A stretch of DNA of 64,000 nucleotides from Tepidanaerobacteraceae bacterium (lineage in GTDB: Bacteria; Bacillota; Thermosediminibacteria; Thermosediminibacterales; Tepidanaerobacteraceae), in assembly GCA_024655905.1 (NCBI GenBank), contig JANLFP010000005.1:1-64000 (forward strand), written 5' to 3'. Positions within the stretch are counted from its first letter, which is position 1. Every line of letters begins with the position of its first letter. Below, in pieces: positions 58,161-64,000 of the stretch. The position numbers and the translations under genes are program-made. The notes below the pieces were generated by a model. The model was given only the letters and a program-made list of their open reading frames with translations, did not search any database and was not told where the DNA came from.

Positions 58161-58535
58161 TTATAGACTTTTTTCGTAATCGGTATTATTCATCAAATTG
58201 TCCAGTTCTCCCGGATCGGCAATTTTTACCTTAATCATCCATCCCTTATCATACGGGGATTCGTTAACAATTTCGGGACTGTCTTCCAATTCCCCGTTGA
58301 CCTCTATTACTTCGCCGCTCACAGGTGCATACAAATCCGACGCCACTTTGGCGGACTCCACGCTTCCGAAAACTTCCCCCTGCTTTATCTTTTTGCCCGC
58401 ATCCGGCAAATCCACATATAGGATTTCTCCCAGCTGGTCCTGAGCGTGATCGGTAATGCCTATGGTGGCCACATCACCTTCAATCTTTGCCCATGTATGC
58501 TCGGCATGATATTTGATGTCAGACGGAAATTCCAT
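58161..58535 (-). CDS. gcvH: Glycine cleavage system H protein
   Basis: A 124-residue lipoyl carrier. The lipoylated Lys63 is in GSVESAKVASDLY and the overall fold signature (EHTWAKIEGDVATIGITDHA) is complete. It moves the aminomethyl group between the P, T and L proteins. No other gcv gene is in the window, but in acetogens gcvH often sits inside the acs cluster. GGAGG is placed before the ATG. Confidence 0.95.
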   Translation of the reverse strand: MEFPSDIKYHAEHTWAKIEGDVATIGITDHAQDQLGEILYVDLPDAGKKIKQGEVFGSVESAKVASDLYAPVSGEVIEVNGELEDSPEIVNESPYDKGWMIKVKIADPGELDNLMNNTDYEKSL

Positions 58536-58855
58536 GATATCCCTCCTTTTATTTTTAATAAATAACCATCATCATTCACCGATGCAACGATTTTTTGCTC
58601 GCTCCAAGTTCGCACCGACAGCACCGCGGTTTGTTCGGACTGAAATTGCGGCACTGCAAATGCGGAATGAATCTTTCCGCCATGCCATATTTATTTGCAA
58701 AGCCAGTTTTAATAAATGTGTGGCTTTAATCTGCCACAAAGCTTCATGCCGCAGACCGATTACCCTCACTGCGCTTTGTGCTTTTACCGGCGCTGCACAA
58801 GTCACTTGGCAAAAAACCACTTGCACCATCGCAAGGTGCCGAATAATAACATTTT
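58536..58855. other. 320-bp gap in the acs operon, no gene
   Basis: Between acsB and gcvH. GC-richer than nearby spacers with many short repeats of GCAC, GTGC and CGGTG/CACCG. Both strands carry open frames, but none has a ribosome site or recognisable protein. Part of it (AAAGCGCAGT) resembles 61040-61055. It may be an old insertion or a structured RNA. Confidence 0.4.
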
Positions 58856-60979
58856 TTACAGCATCGGATCCATGGCCAGTGCGGGATGGCCGATTTTTGT
58901 CAAATATTCCACTACCGTATCCGGATCGGTGCCTACGGTCTCGTCGGCTATCATGTCGTAGAAGTTGTCTACGCCCATTTCTTTTGCTCTTTGTTCCAGT
59001 TTTTCCTTCAGAGCCTCTTTTAATTCTTTAGGCATCCAGACCACTCTGGCGAGCCCGCCGTCGGCATACAGGAATTTTTTGCTGGTGATGAACTGCCGTC
59101 CGTGGCCCATAAATCCCGGCGTTTGGACACCTCCTCCCGTGGTTGATGCTAGTTCCCCGAAGGTCATGCCCAGTGGCGTCATGCCCGCATACTCTCTGTT
59201 GACTATTATGACTCCATTGGCTTCGGGCATGATTCCGCAGATGCATTCAAAGCACCCGCACGATGTCATCGGGTCTTCCATTATGGTATAAATATTCACT
59301 TTGCTTACAGCACCGTGGGAAAGCTCAGACACCGCTTTGTCCACTGTTTCCCAGCTGCCCTTCACTTCATCGGCGCATGCGCCTTTTTCTATGGGCTGGC
59401 ATGGCCCGGCTGGATTGAGTTCCTTTGTGGCTTTGGCGTCCAGCCAGCTCACTGCGCCGCAAAGCCCCAGCCTTTCCGGCGTCACTATGCACACATGGGC
59501 CGGCGCAAAGGATTGGCAAAGCAGGCATGAATAGAAGGTGTCCACGCTCTCGTCGGTAAGTCCTGCCAGTCTGGCATCCCTGGCTTCATATCGCGGCTTT
59601 GCTATTTCATCCAGAAGTTTTTCTACTTTTTCCTTGTCGGTAATTATGGTTACCTGCACCTTATCCACAATGCTTCCGAATTCATCAAGCATCTTGGCAT
59701 AGAGCACTTCTCCGATATGTTTGAGCCTGAAGCCCGCATCGTAGGTGGATTTGCTTATCCTTATCCATACGATGTCCCGCTGCCCCAGGTGCATTACTCC
59801 TTCTGTATAATTGGCAAAATAATGTATCCTTCTTTCCATAACAGGCTCAAAATCCTGCTGCATGTTCTTGCCGGCGACTTCCACCAGCAGCGCCAGAGGG
59901 AGCTTGCCTCCATCGGGCGCGAGAGTGTCTAAATCCGGACCGATCACTTCTATCTTATGGTCTTCAACCTCCGACATCTCTCTCATCCTCACCAGTTCCC
60001 AGGCTGTGGTCCTGCTTCCTCCAAATTCGGCGAACATGTCTTCCTTTCTTACCCTCTCGCCTTCGAAAGCCGCTGCAAACCCTACCGGGATGGGAATTTC
60101 CGTGATTTTTATTTTTATACCCCTGGCTTCCAGGGACGTGGCAACGATTTTATCGTAATCCTTCTGAACTATGAGATTTTCGGGTACTTCCTGGACGTCC
60201 TGGTCGGTTATTACCGGGAATCCCAGGGCGATGGCTCCTGCTCCTGCGGATACCACTAGTTCGCTCAAGGGGCCAAGAGCATTGACAAAAGCGGGAACCC
60301 TCTCTTTTGTGTATTTGAGAAGCTCGGCGAGATTCCCCGGCTGAACATTGCCGAAAATGAGGGCTGCCCTTATGGCCACAGTCACCACATGAATAACCGA
60401 TGTGACATCATACCCGAGCGGTATAACCCTGAGCTCCAGGCCCATTTTAACCTTAGCATTTATCGCCTGGTCTATGATTTTCCCCACCAGGAAAACCAGC
60501 AGGCCCTTGTTCTGATATCCCTTTATGACTTTTGCAGCCTCTTCCTCTGACGGCGCTTCGCCTATAACCACGGCCACACCCGGAATATCTCCGGTCACCA
60601 ATGGAACCCCCAGGGAGCGGATTACTGTATCCGGAACAAAGCCGATGCACAGCTCTGCATAAGGCGTGGCTCCTCCCGCATACTTGCAGGCCTCTATCAC
60701 TTCCGCCGCCACGGCGGTTGCAAGACCTGCATTGAGAGCTTTTTCCAGATTCTGCTCTTTGACTATGAGGCTCTCGATTATCGGCATGACACCCTTCAAT
60801 TCGGCAAGGGTGCTTATTTTCTTGCCCGTAGCTGCATAAATCGTGGGCAGGCTGTACGCGGTGCCGGGAAAAGCAACTTTTTCATTTTCCCCCAGTTCCG
60901 CCACCGTCTTTTCCACAACAGACTTGCATGCGGCAAGAGCCTGCTCGGATCCCGTGAAAATAATGTCGAATAAGCTCAC
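58856..60979 (-). CDS. acsB: Acetyl-CoA synthase (CO dehydrogenase/ACS alpha subunit)
   Basis: Joins CO, a methyl group from the corrinoid protein and CoA at the nickel A-cluster. The 707-residue size is usual for bacterial ACS. A-cluster ligands lie in CLLCQSFAPAHVC, GLCGAVSWLDA, GPCQPIEKG and CGCFECICG near residues 495-590. The N-terminal CODH-interacting domain (about 1-300) is present. Start GTG 60979, eight nt after GGAGG; the frame to 61039 lacks a ribosome site. acsA, the CO dehydrogenase, is not in the window and may lie beyond 64000. Confidence 0.96.
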   Translation of the reverse strand: MSLFDIIFTGSEQALAACKSVVEKTVAELGENEKVAFPGTAYSLPTIYAATGKKISTLAELKGVMPIIESLIVKEQNLEKALNAGLATAVAAEVIEACKYAGGATPYAELCIGFVPDTVIRSLGVPLVTGDIPGVAVVIGEAPSEEEAAKVIKGYQNKGLLVFLVGKIIDQAINAKVKMGLELRVIPLGYDVTSVIHVVTVAIRAALIFGNVQPGNLAELLKYTKERVPAFVNALGPLSELVVSAGAGAIALGFPVITDQDVQEVPENLIVQKDYDKIVATSLEARGIKIKITEIPIPVGFAAAFEGERVRKEDMFAEFGGSRTTAWELVRMREMSEVEDHKIEVIGPDLDTLAPDGGKLPLALLVEVAGKNMQQDFEPVMERRIHYFANYTEGVMHLGQRDIVWIRISKSTYDAGFRLKHIGEVLYAKMLDEFGSIVDKVQVTIITDKEKVEKLLDEIAKPRYEARDARLAGLTDESVDTFYSCLLCQSFAPAHVCIVTPERLGLCGAVSWLDAKATKELNPAGPCQPIEKGACADEVKGSWETVDKAVSELSHGAVSKVNIYTIMEDPMTSCGCFECICGIMPEANGVIIVNREYAGMTPLGMTFGELASTTGGGVQTPGFMGHGRQFITSKKFLYADGGLARVVWMPKELKEALKEKLEQRAKEMGVDNFYDMIADETVGTDPDTVVEYLTKIGHPALAMDPML

Positions 60980-61130
60980 GATAAGCTCCTCCTTTTTCAA
61001 ATATAATATTGGTGTAGAAAATATGTCCACTGCCTCCACAAAGCGCAGGACTAAACTCTAGAGCGACAGGATGAGCGGAGGTGCCGGGCCATCGCCGGCA
61101 GCGAATTTTAGTTTCTTCACCAAAATCAAA

Positions 61131-61916
61131 TTACAACTCCAGGTAGGAATCGCAGTACAGATTTCTGCCTTTTATTACATCCGCAGTCTTGATGATGTCC
61201 ATGAGCATCCTGTTTAGCGGATTTACGATGGCCGAGGTCAAGCCGCACTGGATTGCCATGGCGCAGAAAGTCGCTTCGATGAGTCCTCTCAGCTCTTTCG
61301 GGCAGCCGTTGGAAACGTTGCTCAGGCCGCCGGTAGTCTTGAATCCCATTTCGGTAATCTGGCGAAGTGCCTCCAGAACCTCCTGCTGCTTGTCCTGCAT
61401 CCCTTTCACCACCACAAAAAGGGGGTCGAACAAAATATTTTCAGGGTCAAGCCCCGCTGCCATCGCCCTGTCGAGGATTTCGGTGCAGTACTGGATTCTT
61501 TCGTCGTTGTCTCTGGGTATGCCCTCTTTTGCGCAAAGTCCAATGACCATGGCATCATATTCCGCCGCCAGATCTATCATTCCTATTCTTGAACCGGCAT
61601 CGGCCGAATTTATTATCGGCTTTCCGGCCTTGCGGTCGTAAACTTTGATTCCGGCCTCCAGAGCTTTGGTATTTGCGGTATCCAGGCATAGAGGGGTGTT
61701 GGGGAATTCCTGCTGAAGGAGCTTCACAACCCACGGCATCAGTTCTTCGCCATCCCTGTCCGCAGGCCCTATGTTCACATCAAGATAATTGGCTCCAGCT
61801 TCCACCTGCTCCCTGGCCCTTTCTACGATTGGTTTTGGGTCCCTTTCCTGCAGCGCTTTTCTTATGACAGGGGATATTACGTGAATTCGTTCTCCTATTG
61901 ATATAAATCTGGCCAT
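61131..61916 (-). CDS. acsE: Methyltetrahydrofolate:corrinoid/iron-sulfur protein methyltransferase
   Basis: A 261-residue TIM barrel that passes the methyl group from 5-methyltetrahydrofolate to the corrinoid protein. Pterin-binding residues are in FISIGERIHVISP, ANYLDVNIGPADRDGEE, INSADAGSRIG and TTGGLSNVSNGCP. Length is standard. GGAGG is eight nt before the ATG. It lies 25 bp after acsC. Confidence 0.95.
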   Translation of the reverse strand: MARFISIGERIHVISPVIRKALQERDPKPIVERAREQVEAGANYLDVNIGPADRDGEELMPWVVKLLQQEFPNTPLCLDTANTKALEAGIKVYDRKAGKPIINSADAGSRIGMIDLAAEYDAMVIGLCAKEGIPRDNDERIQYCTEILDRAMAAGLDPENILFDPLFVVVKGMQDKQQEVLEALRQITEMGFKTTGGLSNVSNGCPKELRGLIEATFCAMAIQCGLTSAIVNPLNRMLMDIIKTADVIKGRNLYCDSYLEL

Positions 61917-61941
61917 TCGCTATTCCTCCCGATATGCATTT

Positions 61942-63303
61942 TTATGACGCCTTTTCCTGGCGGTACTCCTTTAAAAACGCCGGCAGAGCAGCGGCTTCGC
62001 GGGTTCCCACTATTACCTTCCAGCCCGGCAGTTCGTCTTCGATGTCGGATTTCAAAACCGCCACTTTCCCCGGGATGATGAGTTCTCTCGTCTTCAGCTT
62101 GCCTTCCACTTCAAAATCCTTAATCGCCTTTGCAATGGATTTTGCATTGAGTTTTCCCGAAGCCCATGCAGTCAGCACCGAATATCCCCCTGCATCGGGA
62201 ATCAGTATCCATGACGGCACCTTTGCCCTCTCCACCTCTCCGGAAACTATGAAATATGTCAGCGCAAAGTCTACGGTAACCAGAAGAGGCGATTTTTCAT
62301 CAGCCTGACCTATTCTGTAAATGCCCTGTTCAATCCTCATGGGCCTCTGAGGATCGGTGTAAATATTCTGCCTCAGGGAAAAGAGGGGCAGAGCCATTGA
62401 GTAATCCATATCGCTCAATACAATAATCGACGCATATTTTTCAATAAACAGCGCCGCCATGGCGACTTCCATCATCTTATCCCGCGTCATGTCGCACACA
62501 AAAGCCACAGTGGGGTATCCAAAAGTCCTGTCTTTTGAAAGAAGCGCCGTCCGCCTTATATTGACAGCATCATCAAAGGCGGTTTTCAAACTCCTGCCGC
62601 CGCCGTCCAGGAGAAGTTCGCGAAAGCCCATGCTCTGTATCTTCTGGACAGTATCATACAACTTTGCCTGATCCTCTGCTTTTACTCCGAGCAGAAGTTT
62701 GTGCTTGCTTGCTATTCCTGCCATGGCTTCGCAGTTTTTTTCATTTGCACCGTAAATTATGGGCCCAAGGGCGGCAAATTCTTCCGCAGCTGCCGAAGCT
62801 ATGTCTGGATCTTCGGAAATTATCATGGGCACCACTTTTTTGCAATCGGAAGTAACCTTTTTAATCAGCGAAATAAATTTCTGCTTGTCTTGCGACGAGC
62901 ACCTGAATGCCGCTATCTCCACGTACATTTCTTCGCTGATGCGGGTATAATTCACCGCATTTATATGGTTGATTTTTTTTGCTACATCATCCGCATTTTC
63001 TCCATCGTCGAACATCACCGCAAATCTGGGTTTGTTCACGAATGTTTTCTCGTGCCTGAAAAGGACATTTTCGCCTCCCAGTGAATATGCCCTGTCACCT
63101 ATGCCGAATGTCACCGTCTTCATTGGCGGGGCTGTAGCCTCTGCCAGTTTGTCTTTCGCCTCATCGGACATGTAAGGGCATTTTTCCGCCTGAGTTCCTC
63201 CCTGAGCCAGCTTCATGGCAAAGGCGAGGCATGTGGGGAACCCGCATTCCTTGCAATTTTTCTTTGGAAGCATTTTGTATATTTCCATACCATTTAAGGC
63301 CAT
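61942..63303 (-). CDS. acsC: Corrinoid/iron-sulfur protein large subunit
   Basis: A 453-residue subunit that carries the methyl group on cobalamin and holds a low-potential [4Fe-4S] cluster. Cluster Cys residues are 17, 20, 25 and 42 in NCKECGFPTC and QAEKCPY. A TIM-barrel domain follows, then a C-terminal Rossmann-like corrinoid domain (residues about 320-445). Start ATG 63303, six nt after AGGAGTG; the frame to 63312 adds three residues. It is 18 bp after acsD. Confidence 0.96.
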   Translation of the reverse strand: MALNGMEIYKMLPKKNCKECGFPTCLAFAMKLAQGGTQAEKCPYMSDEAKDKLAEATAPPMKTVTFGIGDRAYSLGGENVLFRHEKTFVNKPRFAVMFDDGENADDVAKKINHINAVNYTRISEEMYVEIAAFRCSSQDKQKFISLIKKVTSDCKKVVPMIISEDPDIASAAAEEFAALGPIIYGANEKNCEAMAGIASKHKLLLGVKAEDQAKLYDTVQKIQSMGFRELLLDGGGRSLKTAFDDAVNIRRTALLSKDRTFGYPTVAFVCDMTRDKMMEVAMAALFIEKYASIIVLSDMDYSMALPLFSLRQNIYTDPQRPMRIEQGIYRIGQADEKSPLLVTVDFALTYFIVSGEVERAKVPSWILIPDAGGYSVLTAWASGKLNAKSIAKAIKDFEVEGKLKTRELIIPGKVAVLKSDIEDELPGWKVIVGTREAAALPAFLKEYRQEKAS

Positions 63304-63320
63304 GATCATCACTCCTATCG

Positions 63321-64000
63321 TTATAACAGTTCATCGATAAAATTGCGGATAATCTCCACGGATTTTGGATGCCTCAAAATAACGGCGTTGGAACCCGCAG
63401 CCAGCACCCCCGCGGCTGTTGCTATTTCCATGGCGATGCCTCTTTCTTCCTGGCTGCCCCATTCGGGCATATCTTCTTCCGATGCCGCAGATTCTTTAAC
63501 TTTCCATGTTTCGAAGGATACCGGGCTAACAATCGGCATTTGAAGTGTGGCGTCGTTCTGGTCCAGGGCGGCCAGCTTTATCCTGTCCATTGTGGTGATT
63601 ACATACTCGAAGCCGTATCCCACCGCAGCGCATCCGGGGTTCATCACCATTTTTTCCGGTTTTACACCCAGCTGGGTTATGAGTATGTTCAACTGTTTTG
63701 CCAGATTTAAATCAACCGAAGACTCGGCGCTCACGATGTTCCCGTATGCCATTCCGCAGGCGGCGCCTACCTCCTTGTAGTTGGCTTCCACCGCCGAAAG
63801 GAAGACATAATTTTTGTCCGGCAAAGCCTCGGCTATTTTGACAAATATTTTGGCGTTTTTTTCATCGGAATCGCATCCCGCTATCATCAGCGGAACCGGC
63901 ACTTCCCCCGCAAGCCTCTCCGCCGTCCGGGCGCATTCCTCCGGAGACCTGTCTTCTCCTTCCGGATTTGCTCCCTCAAATCTTATGCATATAAAATCGG
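63321..64000 (-). CDS. acsD: Corrinoid/iron-sulfur protein small subunit (start beyond window)
   Basis: The C-terminal 226 residues of the CoFeSP small subunit. The frame stays open past 64000, reading FICIRFEGANPEGEDRSPEE at the edge. Family features include PLMIAGCDSDEKNAKIFVKI, LSAVEANYKEVGAACGMAYG and MVMNPGCAAVGYGFEYVI of a TIM-barrel. The subunit supports the large subunit and binds the corrinoid. The start codon and promoter of the operon lie outside. Confidence 0.93.
   Translation of the reverse strand, partial: DFICIRFEGANPEGEDRSPEECARTAERLAGEVPVPLMIAGCDSDEKNAKIFVKIAEALPDKNYVFLSAVEANYKEVGAACGMAYGNIVSAESSVDLNLAKQLNILITQLGVKPEKMVMNPGCAAVGYGFEYVITTMDRIKLAALDQNDATLQMPIVSPVSFETWKVKESAASEEDMPEWGSQEERGIAMEIATAAGVLAAGSNAVILRHPKSVEIIRNFIDELL

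Overview
The window looks like chromosome of an anaerobic, low-GC Gram-positive (Clostridia-type) acetogen. The signs are a Wood-Ljungdahl acs cluster (acsD, acsC, acsE, acsB, acsV), a membrane pyrophosphatase, CggR-controlled glycolytic genes, sigma-54, a Phe T-box leader, strong GGAGG ribosome sites and many GTG/TTG starts. A thermophilic lineage near Thermoanaerobacterales/Thermosediminibacterales is my inference; no rRNA or tRNA is visible to settle it.

Layout. 1-3640 is a graveyard and mobile zone: an IS1634-type transposase cut by the window edge, a type I toxin/antisense pair, remnants of a flavin reductase and a SelW-like protein, an Rpn nuclease gene with an in-frame tandem repeat, an IS3 deletion derivative, and the tail of a phosphohexomutase. 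3639-9202 is a beta-glucoside PTS operon (regulator, EIIA, EIIB, EIIC, 6-phospho-beta-glucosidase) with its promoter and a perfect palindrome. 9387-18306 holds a phosphoesterase, RNase R, two cell-wall amidases, a CofE-like protein, pyruvoyl arginine decarboxylase, an MFS transporter, a ChrB-like protein and a collapsed antitoxin/PIN fusion. 18311-24535 has hppA, secG, an intact aldehyde dehydrogenase and two decayed ones behind a leader resembling the Moco/Tuco riboswitch.

24798-33457 is central glycolysis: gap, cggR, pgk, tpiA, gpmI and eno, with rpoN upstream. The order gap before cggR is unusual. 33777-36908 holds three proteins of unclear role, including an FG-GAP/DUF3794 protein with a His/Asp-rich tail. 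37195-42244 has two asd genes, a short aspartate kinase, a solitary pstS and a candidate C-rich small RNA. 42657-47436 is a Phe T-box operon, pheA-aroF-tyrA-aroA. 47466-53848 has a gamma-carbonic anhydrase-like protein, a PHP phosphoesterase, a large secreted NAGPA protein and a DUF362 ferredoxin protein. 54038-54375 is a decayed IS3 transposase. 55102-64000 is the acs operon, ending in gcvH, acsV and small proteins including CooT.

Functionally, sugar entering by the PTS feeds glycolysis; the acs enzymes make acetyl-CoA from a methyl group and CO; the shikimate-end and aspartate-family genes supply amino acids; and the membrane pyrophosphatase recovers energy from PPi. Four copies of a roughly 64-bp element made of three consecutive inverted repeats are scattered between genes and are the clearest unexplained sequence family here.
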